From JADJWR01 sp963847675 (GTDB taxonomy: Bacteria; Pseudomonadota; Gammaproteobacteria; Burkholderiales; Burkholderiaceae_F), in assembly GCA_963847675.1 (NCBI GenBank), contig CAWKAP010000006.1, positions 124,001-188,000 on the forward strand: a stretch of 64,000 bases of DNA, read 5' to 3'. Shown piece by piece: positions 1 through 8,444 of the stretch (position 1 is its first letter; the number at the start of each line of letters is the position of its first letter). The position numbers were made by a program, and so were the translations under genes. The notes beneath the pieces are model-generated. The model searched no databases. It was not told the DNA's origin and saw nothing but the letters and a program-made list of their open reading frames with translations.

Positions 1-324
1 GAGCGCGTGCGGCGGCTCTTCGAGGCGTTCGCGCGGCGCGTTGAGGAGGGCCGGTTCCAGCGCAGTTGCGCCTTTGGCGCGGTGTGCCTTGACCTCGACG
101 CTTCGCTTGACGGACTGCGGGGCGTGGTCGAAGCGGCGTTCGACGACTGGCGGAGGCTGATCGCCCGCTACGTCGACCTCGGCGAGCCGCGGCGCACTCG
201 CTCCTACGCTGGGCTGGTTGTGACGGCGATCGAGGGTGCCTACATCCGCGCGCGCGCCGAACGCTCCGGCCGGCCGTTCCGTGAGGCAGGCGAGTGGCTC
301 GGCGTGCTCGCAGGCGCCGGTTAG
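1..324 (+). CDS. TetR-family regulator, C-terminal part (cut by window start)
   Basis: The frame is open from the first base to a TAG at 322-324, so the N-terminal HTH lies outside the window. The visible ~107 residues are alpha-helical, with the AFGAVCLDL and VVTAIEGAYIRARAERS patterns seen in the ligand-binding C-terminal domain of TetR proteins of the LmrA/YxaF type. Family knowledge makes it a transcriptional repressor that releases DNA on binding a small molecule; ligand and target are not visible. A GTG at 7 is only an internal codon. About 275 bp without a convincing gene follow, then an outer-membrane protein relic at 599. Confidence 0.6.
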   Translation, partial: ERVRRLFEAFARRVEEGRFQRSCAFGAVCLDLDASLDGLRGVVEAAFDDWRRLIARYVDLGEPRRTRSYAGLVVTAIEGAYIRARAERSGRPFREAGEWLGVLAGAG

Positions 325-598
325 GGCGTCAGTCGCCGAGATAGCGGTGCGAAGCGCCGGATCGGCGGCGAGTTCCTGCCAACTGCCCAACTGGACGGCG
401 CGGCCGCGGCGTGAGCGTCCGCCAGCGATTAGGTCGCTGCCCGCGCGACGGGCCGATTTTTTACCTCGCCGGGCGCGCACGCGAACGACCGGCTCCATGA
501 CGAGGGATCGCAGAGCGCCTCGGCGACGGGCGCCCACTTCGTCGTTCGACTTCATCAGTTCCAACCTCCGATCGCACGGCCTGGCGCTGCGCCTCTAA

Positions 599-902
599 CC
601 CACTCCGAAGGACACGCTGGCCCTGCGCTATGCGCTCATCAGTGCCAACAAGCCCCACAGCCCGATACAGTTCGATCTGGCCACGCGCGTCGGACCCGCC
701 GGCGGCACGGCCAACGTGATCGCGGGGGTCGCCGATGCGCAACTGTCGGACGATCTCTTTCTCGAAGTCAGCCGTATCGTCGATCGCAGCACGTTCCTGA
801 CGGCCGGCGTCAGCGTTTCCATCCCCGGCGAGGGGATCCGGAACGTGACTGCCGGCCATGCCCCGAACTGGACCAAGGGTTTCATCCATGTCGTCTTCAA
901 TT
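599..902 (+). pseudogene. Relic: C-terminal end of an outer-membrane beta-barrel protein
   Basis: Reading from 599 in one frame gives about 100 residues with alternating strand character, ending in GFIHVVFNF at about 902. A terminal aromatic after alternating hydrophobic residues is the beta-barrel assembly signal of outer-membrane proteins. No start codon or N-terminal part is present, and no stop follows the final Phe: the frame runs on into sequence that encodes the next gene in another frame. The relic overlaps the first codons of the serine hydrolase, so the join looks like a recombination scar. The exact family (porin or alginate-export type) cannot be told. Confidence 0.5.
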
Positions 903-2228
903 TCCAGCCTTGCCACGCTCTGGGCGGGGGTCGCCCTCGCCTTCGGGACCGCGACGACCGTGATGGCCCAGTCGGCCCCCCTGTCCGCGCAGGAGTCCGA
1001 TCCGCGGGTGATGGGCTGGATGCAGGGCTTTCCGCCGCCGCCCGACAAGCTGATCACGCAGCCGGATTCGAACTACTTCAGCTTTCCCAAGCTGCGCTGG
1101 TCGGTCTGCCACCTGCGCGAGTTCCTGCCGACCGAGGAAATCAGCCGCGGGATCGGCGCGCCGGTCCCGCTCGACTACCTGCCGCACGCCGCGTTCGTGG
1201 AGACGGCGCGCGAGATCGACGCGCTCACCTTCAAGCCGATGAACGGCGACAAGGCGATGACCTGGGAGGAGTCTCTCTTCGCCAACTACACCGACGGGAT
1301 GCTGATCATCCACAAGGGGCGGGTCGTCTACGAGCGCTACTTCGGCTGCCTGCGCGAAGACGGCAAGCACGCCATCATGTCGATGACGAAGTCGATCACC
1401 GGGCTGCTGGCGCAGATTCTCGTGGCCGAGGGGGTGCTGGACGACAGGCTGCGGGTGCGCGACGTGATTCCCGAGATCGGCAACAGCGCCTTCGCCACCG
1501 CCACGGTGCGGCAGGTCATGGACATGACGACGGGCGTCAGGTATTCGGAGGACTACTCGGACCCGAATGCCGACATCTGGCTCTATTCCCGCGCCGCCAG
1601 CCCCCTGCCGAAGCCCGAGGGATATCGCGGCCCCGACGGTTACTGGGCGTACCTCCAGCAGGTCCAGCCCGACGGCAAGCACGGCGAAGCGTTCCACTAC
1701 AAGACGATCAATTCCGACATGCTGGGATGGATCATCAGTCGCGTGACGGGCAAGTCGGTGACCGAACTCGCCTCCGAGCGTCTCTGGCGGCCCATGGGCG
1801 CCGAGCAGGATGCTTACCAGACCGTCGACGGCAAGGGCGTTCCGTTCGCCGGCGGTGGCGTGACCGCGGGTCTGCGCGATCTCGGGCGGCTGGGTCTTCT
1901 GATGCTCAACGGGGGCGAAATCAACGGCAGACGGCTGTTCCCGGCTGGGGTAGTCGAGAAGATCCGGGCCGGTGGCGACCCGTCCAAGTTCAGCGGCTTC
2001 CCCACGATCAAGAACGGCAGCTACACCAGCCAGTGGTGGGTCTTCCACAACGAGCATGGCGCCTATGCCGCGCGCGGTGTCCACGGACAGACGATCTACG
2101 TCGATCCCCGGGCAGAGATGGTGCTGGTCCGGCTGGCCTCGTTCCCGCGGGCCCAGAATGGGCTCATCGACCCGACCTCTCTGCCGGCCTACCAGGCGGT
2201 GGCGGAATATCTGATGGCGAAGGACTGA
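888..2228 (+). CDS. Secreted serine hydrolase, beta-lactamase (class C/NylB-like) family
   Basis: The 446-residue protein starts at ATG 888, chosen because it begins a clean signal peptide (hydrophobic core LWAGVALAF, cleavage near AQSA); the ATG at 858 would add a stretch unlike a leader. The nucleophile motif SxxK is S165-M-T-K168, followed by Y219-S-E in the place of YxN, and a C-terminal HGQ in place of the KTG box. This set fits the class C beta-lactamase/carboxylesterase/6-aminohexanoate-dimer hydrolase superfamily. It probably cleaves an ester or amide in the periplasm; the substrate cannot be told. It stands alone, downstream of an outer-membrane protein relic. Confidence 0.85.
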   Translation: MSSSISSLATLWAGVALAFGTATTVMAQSAPLSAQESDPRVMGWMQGFPPPPDKLITQPDSNYFSFPKLRWSVCHLREFLPTEEISRGIGAPVPLDYLPHAAFVETAREIDALTFKPMNGDKAMTWEESLFANYTDGMLIIHKGRVVYERYFGCLREDGKHAIMSMTKSITGLLAQILVAEGVLDDRLRVRDVIPEIGNSAFATATVRQVMDMTTGVRYSEDYSDPNADIWLYSRAASPLPKPEGYRGPDGYWAYLQQVQPDGKHGEAFHYKTINSDMLGWIISRVTGKSVTELASERLWRPMGAEQDAYQTVDGKGVPFAGGGVTAGLRDLGRLGLLMLNGGEINGRRLFPAGVVEKIRAGGDPSKFSGFPTIKNGSYTSQWWVFHNEHGAYAARGVHGQTIYVDPRAEMVLVRLASFPRAQNGLIDPTSLPAYQAVAEYLMAKD

Positions 2229-2541
2229 CCGGGAGAAAGGCGCGACATCAACCGGAGGGTCCCGCAGCAGTGAGCCCGTAGCGTCTCCCGCCGCGCGCCG
2301 AATCTCAATCGCTCCGTCCGGGGCTCATCCAAGCGCGCCCAGCGCTGTATATCGTTCTGCATCGGCGCCGGGTGAACGACCGGTCCACCTTTGGACTTGC
2401 CCTTTGCAGCCCGGGCGCGAGCAGCCACCGCATCGATCGACAGCGCCGGTCCGCCATCCGGGCCTGTTCACTGGGCCAATGGCAATCTACGCACGTCCTT
2501 GTCCGCCAGCGGGCTGCGTTGCGGTCCGGATCGGCCTTCGG
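2229..2541. other. Intergenic, no recognisable gene
   Basis: This 313-bp stretch lies between the convergent serine hydrolase and egtD. Short open frames occur on both strands, but none has a ribosome-binding site or a recognisable protein family. I see no obvious terminator hairpin with a T-run. Confidence 0.5.
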
Positions 2542-3504
2542 TCATGCGCGGGCCAGCACTACCGCGAACCACTCCCTCGGGTCCGTCCAGGTCCGCAGAT
2601 CGCGAAAGCCGGCGGCGAGCAGCAGCGCCCCGAAAGCGTCGCGGCTCCACTTGTAAGAGTCCTCGGTGTGGATGCGCTCGCCGGCTTCGAAGCGGCGTTC
2701 GCCGCCGGGCCAATGCACGGTCAGTGCCCGGCGCGCTTCGAGATGCATTTCGATGCGCGAGGCAGCCGCGTCGAAGAACGCGACGTGACGCCACTCGCGC
2801 ACGTCGAAGTCGGCGCCGAGCAACCGGTTCAGGTGGCGCAGCAGATTCAGGTTGAAGGCCGCGGTGACGCCGAGCGGGTCGTCGTAGGCGGCTTCGATCA
2901 GCTCGCCGGTTTTGACGAGGTCGATGCCGATCAGCAGCGCGCCGCCGCTGGTGGCAGCGTGCGCCTGGCGGAGCAGGTGCAGCGCCTGTTCGGGGGCGAA
3001 GTTGCCGATGCTGGAACCGGGGAAGAACAGCAGCGACGCCGTGCCGGCGACCCCGGCGGGCAGTACCAGGCGCGAGGAGAAATCAAGTCCGACGCCGACG
3101 ATGTCGAGTTGCGGGTGGCGCTGCTGCAGCCTCTCGAGCGTGCCGCGCAGGTAAGCGGCAGCGATGTCGACGGCCACGTAACGCCTGACCGCGAACGCGG
3201 CGAAAAGGTGTTCGGCCTTTTGGCAGTTGCCGGCGCCGAGGTCGACGAGTTGCACGTCGCGGCCGACGACTGCCTCGATCGCCTGTGCGATGGCTCGGCG
3301 ATAGGCGCTGAAGATCGCCGCTTCGGTGCGCGTCGGGTAATACTCAGGCAGTTCGGTGATGGCCTCGAAAAGCTTCGAGCCCAGGGTGTCGTAGAAGAAC
3401 TTCGGCGGAACGTTTGCCGGCGTTGCCGCAAGGCCCGCGGCCGCCTCGACTGCCGGTGAAGGCGCGTCGGGATCGGGATACTCGAAGAATTGCGGGGCGC
3501 GCAT
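2542..3504 (-). CDS. egtD: L-histidine N-alpha-methyltransferase (ergothioneine synthesis)
   Basis: The 320-residue product matches the usual EgtD length. It has the family N-terminus (PPKFFYDTLGSKLFEAI, then LPEYYPTRTE) and a SAM-binding motif LVDLGAGNCQKAEHL. EgtD trimethylates histidine to hercynine in the cytosol. The start at 3504 (MRAPQFFEY) is the only one giving a normal N-terminus. It lies downstream of egtB on the same strand, but a relic of an unrelated gene separates the two. EgtA, EgtC and EgtE are not in the window; many proteobacteria make ergothioneine with EgtB plus EgtD and a separate lyase. Confidence 0.9.
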   Translation of the reverse strand: MRAPQFFEYPDPDAPSPAVEAAAGLAATPANVPPKFFYDTLGSKLFEAITELPEYYPTRTEAAIFSAYRRAIAQAIEAVVGRDVQLVDLGAGNCQKAEHLFAAFAVRRYVAVDIAAAYLRGTLERLQQRHPQLDIVGVGLDFSSRLVLPAGVAGTASLLFFPGSSIGNFAPEQALHLLRQAHAATSGGALLIGIDLVKTGELIEAAYDDPLGVTAAFNLNLLRHLNRLLGADFDVREWRHVAFFDAAASRIEMHLEARRALTVHWPGGERRFEAGERIHTEDSYKWSRDAFGALLLAAGFRDLRTWTDPREWFAVVLARA

Positions 3505-3613
3505 CCGCTCGGCCGTCAATCGCAATGAAGACCCGTCACTCGACGCGCCGGGCAGACGCGGGCAGCGACGTACTCGCCAGGTACCTTCCCTGTCCGGACC
3601 GCGACCGGCGGAT

Positions 3614-3754
3614 TCAAACGATGTCCTCGTGCAGGCAGAGGATGTTGCCCTCCGGATCGCGGAACCACGCTGCCTCTTCCGAACCGAGCACGCAAACGTG
3701 ATCGACCGTCCTGAACTCCGGCAGGTCGTAGTCCTCGAAGGCCACGCCGTCCCT
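3614..3754 (-). pseudogene. Relic: C-terminal end of a VOC/glyoxalase-family protein
   Basis: Between egtB and egtD the minus strand encodes about 46 codons reading GVAFEDYDLPEF, then AAWFRDPEGNILCL, ending in TGA at 3614-3616. This is the characteristic last strand pair of VOC proteins (glyoxalase/bleomycin-resistance type), including the metal-ligand Glu of the DPEGN segment. There is no N-terminal part: the frame abuts the egtB stop codon directly. I take it as a leftover of a deletion that brought egtB next to egtD. Recognition of the fold is strong; the original function is unknown. Confidence 0.7.
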
Positions 3755-4993
3755 TCAGCCCGGACCGCGGGCGAGTCGGACCGTGGCGAACGCGTACGGA
3801 TATTCGGCCCGGAACCAGTTGCGAAACGACGGCCGGGCGAGCCGCCGCGCGGTGCGCGGTGACGCACCTTTCAGGACGTAGTGCGCTCCATCGAAGAAGT
3901 TCGCCGAATAGCCCGGGTAATACCCACGCGGCTCAAAGCCGTTGAAGCCAGAAAAGGCGGACGATGTCCATTCCCAGCCGTTGCCCAGCATCTGCTCGAC
4001 ACCGTGCGGCGTGGCGCTCAGGGGCTGTGCGCTCACCGGCAACGTGTCCCAGCCGATGAAGCCGAGATTCGCCCGCTCGGCATCCGGTGGCGCGCTGCCC
4101 CACGGGAAGGTTCGCTCGCCGTCGCCGTAGGCAGCGCGCTGCCACTCCGCTTCGGTCGGCAGGCGAGCGCCGACCCACTCGGCGTAGGCAGTCGCCTGCC
4201 GGTGCGTGAGATAGACCGGAGCCTCGAGCGGCAACGGCACCTCGTCGAACATGCGTCGTAACCACCACCGGCCGGCTCGCTTCTGCCAAAAGTGGGGTGG
4301 CGCCCCACCGGCATCGACGAAGCGCAGGTACTGCCCGTTGCTGACCTTGCGGCGGGCGATCTCGAAAGCGGCCACGTCTACCGCGTGCTGCGGGAACTCA
4401 TTGTCCCAGCCGAAGGCGCCCGCAACCTGTCCGAGTGCGGTCCGGCCGGCCAGAACTCCCACCCACGGGTCGGAATCCAGGGCCGATGGATTGGCCCCGG
4501 CGGCGCCGTCCGGCCGTCGCGATGGCGGTCTCTTCTTCGAGGACTCGAGCTGATGCAGCAGGTAGCACAGCGTCTCGGCGTGCATCCAGCGGTGCTCCAG
4601 CGCCGTGAGAACCCGGTCGTCCGGCAGTTCGTCCCATCGTTCGTCCAGAAGCCGCCGAGTGCGCGTGACATAGGTTCGCACCTCGGCGAGCGTGGGCCAG
4701 TCGAACGGTGAATCCTCCGGCGCCTGCCCCGGCGGAGGATCGATTCCCGCTTCAAACAGGCGGTCGAACGCGGCGTGGACTGGAGGCAGGTCGAGGACCC
4801 CGCGGCCGAGCTGGTTCCAGTCGAAGGCATCCAAGTGCCCGACATAGAAAATCAGCCGGTGCCGATCCGGAATCGGCCGCTCATACAGCGTCTCATCGGC
4901 GATCAGCGCGAACAGCGCGTCCGTGTGCGCCCGCGCTTCACGCATCTCGTCATGGAGCTGCAAGGCCGACTCGCCGTGCGTCCACCTGTCCAT
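3755..4993 (-). CDS. egtB: Ergothioneine biosynthesis EgtB-like sulfoxide synthase
   Basis: The N-terminal DinB-like domain (about residues 10-150) carries H53 and the iron-binding motif H134-R-W-M-H138-A-E. The C-terminal FGE/sulfatase-modifying-factor domain has YAEWVGARLPTEAEW, the box GNGWEWTSSAF and a final FATVRLAR. EgtB is a non-haem iron enzyme that joins hercynine to a thiol (gamma-glutamylcysteine or cysteine) with oxygen. The ATG at 4993 gives 412 residues; a TTG at 5029 would add 12. The next EgtD gene and matching domain order support the call. Which thiol is used cannot be read from sequence with certainty. Confidence 0.88.
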   Translation of the reverse strand: MDRWTHGESALQLHDEMREARAHTDALFALIADETLYERPIPDRHRLIFYVGHLDAFDWNQLGRGVLDLPPVHAAFDRLFEAGIDPPPGQAPEDSPFDWPTLAEVRTYVTRTRRLLDERWDELPDDRVLTALEHRWMHAETLCYLLHQLESSKKRPPSRRPDGAAGANPSALDSDPWVGVLAGRTALGQVAGAFGWDNEFPQHAVDVAAFEIARRKVSNGQYLRFVDAGGAPPHFWQKRAGRWWLRRMFDEVPLPLEAPVYLTHRQATAYAEWVGARLPTEAEWQRAAYGDGERTFPWGSAPPDAERANLGFIGWDTLPVSAQPLSATPHGVEQMLGNGWEWTSSAFSGFNGFEPRGYYPGYSANFFDGAHYVLKGASPRTARRLARPSFRNWFRAEYPYAFATVRLARGPG

Positions 4994-5403
4994 GCGCCGA
5001 CCATACCCTGCTCCGGCGCATACCGCCAACCGCGCGTCTTCAGTACAGCCGGCCTGCGGCGGGCCCGCCGCTACCGATGTCCGCTGGCCGGGTGCTGAGA
5101 TTTCCCCGGTTCGCCCAAAGCGGGAGCCGGCAAGTCAGCCGCTCGCGGTGAAGGCCGGCTCTCAGGCCGGATCGCGGAAGCGAACGACCGGCCAATTGCT
5201 GTCGTCACGTCCTCCCGTCAGAATTGTCCGAGACCAGACGCGCTGGGCAAACTCTATTTGGCCGGCCTCTGGCATCTTCCGGCGATGCGCGGCGCTTGGC
5301 CGGGTGTTGGAGTGGCAGCCAGGCAGAGGCCGATCCAGTCTCTGAGTTGGCCTTGCCGCGCTGTCGCCGCGCAACTCGGGGACGGCATCATGAGGAGCCG
5401 CAC
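4994..5403. other. Intergenic, divergent promoter region of egtB and a GNAT gene
   Basis: About 410 bp lie between the divergent egtB and acetyltransferase genes. No coding frame with family resemblance is visible. The only clear signal is GAGGAG at 5391-5396, the ribosome-binding site of the next gene. Promoters for both directions must lie here, but I cannot point to -35/-10 boxes with confidence. Confidence 0.5.
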
Positions 5404-6213
5404 ATGGCAGACAACGACGAGTACTTCGGTTCCCCGGATCGAATTGCGCTTGCCAGACGCAGCGCCAGCCTGTGGCGTTTGCTTCGCAACGACCCGCGCT
5501 ATGCGTACTACGGGCGCTTGGTCGCGCTGAGCGACCCTGGGGAAGATGCAGCGGATGTCTTGCTCGCGCTGGCGAAACTGCAAGGCGCGGCCGTCGCCTA
5601 TTTCTACCCTGCCAGCGCTGCCGGGAGTCTTTTTGCGCAGCTCGAAAATAGAGGGCTCGCGACCGACCGGCACGAGCACTACTGGGGCGGAGAGGCGGCG
5701 CTGGCAGCGAGCCATCTCGCCCTGCAGACCTATCCGCTCCCGGCTGATCTCAAGATATCCGCGCTTGGCCCTGATACACCGTCGGAACTGGTGCGCGAGG
5801 TCGCCGAGCTTTGCCAGTCATGCGATGTCATGCCAGTCCCGGGTTCGGTGATGAGAGGGCAGTCACGAGATGGCATCTGCCTGGTCGCGACTGATAGAGA
5901 TGGCCGTCCAGTCGCGTCCGCTTCTTCGTACATGCTCCACCACCCGTCGAGCCCTCGCGCCAGGGACGTCTTCTGGGGAATGCTGGCGACGCGCAATGAC
6001 CGGCGCGGTGAAAGGATCGCCTTGCTCCTTGGCGCGCAGGCAATCATTCACATGTGGGAACGCCACGGGGCGCGCGGATTCATGACCGGCGTCAGGGCGG
6101 ACAATCCTTCGTCTCAAGCGCTCTGCAACAAGCTCGGTGTGACCGCCTCAAGCTGGATCTACGCCTCCTGCATGGACAAGGAGGTGTTTGCTGGACAGTC
6201 AATTACCAAATAG
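5404..6213 (+). CDS. GNAT-family N-acetyltransferase-like protein
   Basis: The 269-residue product has its GNAT core in the C-terminal half: a strand VFWGMLATRNDRRGER with the acetyl-CoA loop and helix (RRGERIALLLGAQAI), then the motif GVRADNPSSQALCNKLGV. The N-terminal ~100 residues look like a second, degenerate acetyltransferase-like half. The ATG at 5404 is preceded by GAGGAG at 5391-5396, which decides it over upstream starts. It probably moves an acetyl group to an amine of a small molecule or protein; the substrate is unknown. It is not in an operon with its neighbours. Confidence 0.72.
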   Translation: MADNDEYFGSPDRIALARRSASLWRLLRNDPRYAYYGRLVALSDPGEDAADVLLALAKLQGAAVAYFYPASAAGSLFAQLENRGLATDRHEHYWGGEAALAASHLALQTYPLPADLKISALGPDTPSELVREVAELCQSCDVMPVPGSVMRGQSRDGICLVATDRDGRPVASASSYMLHHPSSPRARDVFWGMLATRNDRRGERIALLLGAQAIIHMWERHGARGFMTGVRADNPSSQALCNKLGVTASSWIYASCMDKEVFAGQSITK

Positions 6214-6415
6214 CAGCGAGTGTGCTGGCGAGCGACCTTCGCTCCGCAGCCGAGCGAAACCCGGCGCAGCCACGCGCCCGCCCCTCTGAAGTCGCCAGTC
6301 GGCCATGAACAGTCGCTGACCACGGTCAGCTTCCGGGCATCTCACCTCAACATGTTTACGCCGCAGGCGACCGGCAGGCAGTCACCAGAAGGTGCGCACA
6401 CGAAGGTAAAGGTCG

Positions 6416-6595
6416 CCGCCTTTCGGCTTCGACCTCTTCTACAGCAAGGGCGTCGCGCCACCGCGTGTCTTCATCGGTGCAATCCATGCATTCGTCGTGC
6501 CCTACGTCATCGTCACGCTGGTGGGCGTGCCCATCGTCATCCTGATTGCGGACATCGTTCAATACCTACCGAACCTGTTCTTCGGCACGGGCTGA
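6416..6595 (+). pseudogene. Relic: C-terminal end of a TRAP transporter large permease (DctM-like)
   Basis: About 58 codons end at TGA 6593-6595. They read PFGFDLFYSKGVAPP, then a hydrophobic segment VVPYVIVTLVGVPIVILIA and a final QYLPNLFFG. This matches the last helix and tail of DctM-type TRAP permeases, where a PPFG-LFxxKGVAPP loop precedes a terminal membrane span. Nothing upstream encodes the remaining eleven or so helices, and no solute-binding or small permease gene is nearby. It is an isolated gene end, probably left by a deletion. Confidence 0.6.
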
Positions 6596-6675
6596 GTGGG
6601 CGCTCAGCAGGTGTACAGCGGGCGGCCATCGCGCCAGCGGGCCGGCAGCCACGAGCTGCCGGCAGGCCTGTGCCG

Positions 6676-7911
6676 CTATCCACCTTCCTGCCTCGGATCG
6701 AGTTCCATGATCACGGGGGTTGATACGGGCGCAACGCCCACGCAATGCGACTGTTCTTGCACCTTAAGACCCTTCTCACGCGCGAACGAGTGCAGCGCCA
6801 GCAACAGCAGCAGTCCCAGCGCGGCAGCCAGAAACAGAAACAACGCGGCAGGCCCGAGCAGGGAAATCGCGGCACCACCGATGACCGGCCCGGCCACTCC
6901 GCCGATGCCGTTCGCCAGCAGCAGCGTCGCGCTCGCCGGCACGATTTGACGCTTGTCGAGCATGTCGTGCGTCAGCGCCAGGCACAGCGGATAGATGCAC
7001 GACGCCAGCGCATAGAACAATGCCACGCCGCCATAAAGATGCAGCCACGAGCGTTGACCGAAGGCGGCGGTAAAGAGCGCCAGGCCCGCCGCCGCACCTG
7101 CGACGCTGACGATCACCAGGCGGCGCGGCAGGTAATCCGACACGAACCCCATCGGCCATTGGATCACCATTGCCGCAAGGATCGAGATGCCCATGAAGGC
7201 CGCAATCTGGTCGACCTCCAGCCCCATTTCGTAGCCATACACGGGGCCGACGGTCCCGAAGGCACCGAGCACGACGCCACTGACGGCAGCGCCGACCAGT
7301 CCCAGCTCCGACCGGACCCATAGCGCACCGAAGGCAAGCCTGCCCGCGCTCTCCATCACGGGGGGCGTCGAGCGCGTCAACGAGATCGGCACGAGCGACA
7401 GGATGAAGAACATGGCAGCAACGACGAACAGCTGATGCAGTCCCGGGTCGCCGAGCATCACGATGAATTGCCCGCTCGAGGCTGCCAGAAAGAACAACAC
7501 CATGTAGGTGGCCAGCAGGGCGCCACGCGATTGATTGGTGGCGTGGGAGTTGATCCAGCTCTCTATCACCAGCATCAGGCCGGCGATGCAGAACCCAAGC
7601 GCAAGCCGGAACAGCATCCAGCCCGGCACCGAGACATGCAGCGGATGCATCAGCGTGGCAGCAGCCGCAATGCTCGCAAACACCGCGAATGCCCGGATAT
7701 GGCCGACGCGTTGGACGACGCGTATGCCATACAGGCTGCCGAGGACGAAGCCCAGCGAGGTCAGCGCCAGCACGAGCCCGATGGTGCCGGGTTCGAAATC
7801 TTCGATCTCCAACCGCAATGCGGCGATCGTGCCCAGGCTCGAGTTGCCCATCACCAGGAGCACCAGGCTCGCAAAGAGCGCCACGATGGCGACGAATATC
7901 TTGGGAATCAT
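6676..7911 (-). CDS. MFS permease, YcaD-like
   Basis: The 411-residue protein has about twelve hydrophobic segments and the usual MFS loop motifs, including YGIRVVQRVGHIRAF between helices 2 and 3 and the symmetric loop SDYLPRRLVIV in the second half. The pattern (short N-terminus, MGNSSLGTIAALRLE, PVYGYEMGLE) is that of the YcaD-like drug/metabolite MFS subgroup in the inner membrane. The substrate is not predictable. The start is ATG 7911 (MIPKIFVAIV). It is flanked by relic sequence downstream and about 530 bp of non-coding DNA upstream, so it is probably transcribed alone. Confidence 0.85.
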   Translation of the reverse strand: MIPKIFVAIVALFASLVLLVMGNSSLGTIAALRLEIEDFEPGTIGLVLALTSLGFVLGSLYGIRVVQRVGHIRAFAVFASIAAAATLMHPLHVSVPGWMLFRLALGFCIAGLMLVIESWINSHATNQSRGALLATYMVLFFLAASSGQFIVMLGDPGLHQLFVVAAMFFILSLVPISLTRSTPPVMESAGRLAFGALWVRSELGLVGAAVSGVVLGAFGTVGPVYGYEMGLEVDQIAAFMGISILAAMVIQWPMGFVSDYLPRRLVIVSVAGAAAGLALFTAAFGQRSWLHLYGGVALFYALASCIYPLCLALTHDMLDKRQIVPASATLLLANGIGGVAGPVIGGAAISLLGPAALFLFLAAALGLLLLLALHSFAREKGLKVQEQSHCVGVAPVSTPVIMELDPRQEGG

Positions 7912-8444
7912 GGTCAGACCGCCTCGCCGACGTGCACCGTGTGCAGGAACATGTTGAGCAGCCCGAGGGGTTCGCTTGAGCGCGGCTTCGCTTGCATGGG
8001 TTCGGCCCGATCACGATGGCAGCGCAAATTATGTCGCCGCCCGCGCACACGGCGCTCCCCGCGAGCTCGAGAACTGATTCGAGCGGATGTGCCAAATCAT
8101 GCCGCACGATCGCAACACGGCAGTGAAAGGCCGCTTCGCGGCCTTGGATTGGGCCTTTCGAACTTCAGCTATAGGTCGGTTGCGCCAGTTCGCGACAGGG
8201 ACAAGCTGACACTGGAGTCGCGCTTCGCAGTCGTCGGCACCGCTGGTTTCCGAACGTCTGCCTTGAGGAGTCCGGTACGGCGCACGTGCCTCCAAGCTAT
8301 GTCTCCTCAGCCTTGAAGCCGGTCGTAGCCAGCGTCGGCTCAAGAACGCGCGGGCGACAGGAAGTGGCCGATCGCACGCACTGTCTTCACGACCTGAAGC
8401 AGTCAACCATCGGAGAGCAGTTGTATCGGTCGCGCGACCAATCC
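7912..8444. other. Intergenic, no recognisable gene
   Basis: This 533-bp gap sits upstream of the MFS gene and downstream of the EEP gene. Several open frames cross it on both strands; none has a start with a plausible ribosome-binding site or a recognisable domain. Base composition falls in parts, as expected of promoter DNA for the MFS gene. No clear repeat or terminator is seen. Confidence 0.45.

Noticed and set aside
1..555. A minus-strand frame starting at ATG 555 with a good CGGAGG site, open to the window start
   Set aside because: It runs codon-for-codon opposite the TetR gene, where absence of stops is expected in high-GC DNA. The protein is Arg/Ala-rich without family resemblance.
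716..2281. Long plus-strand frame overlapping the serine hydrolase
   Set aside because: Only its first ~190 bases look coding (the outer-membrane protein relic). The rest is an Arg-rich shadow of the hydrolase, whose motifs are in another frame.
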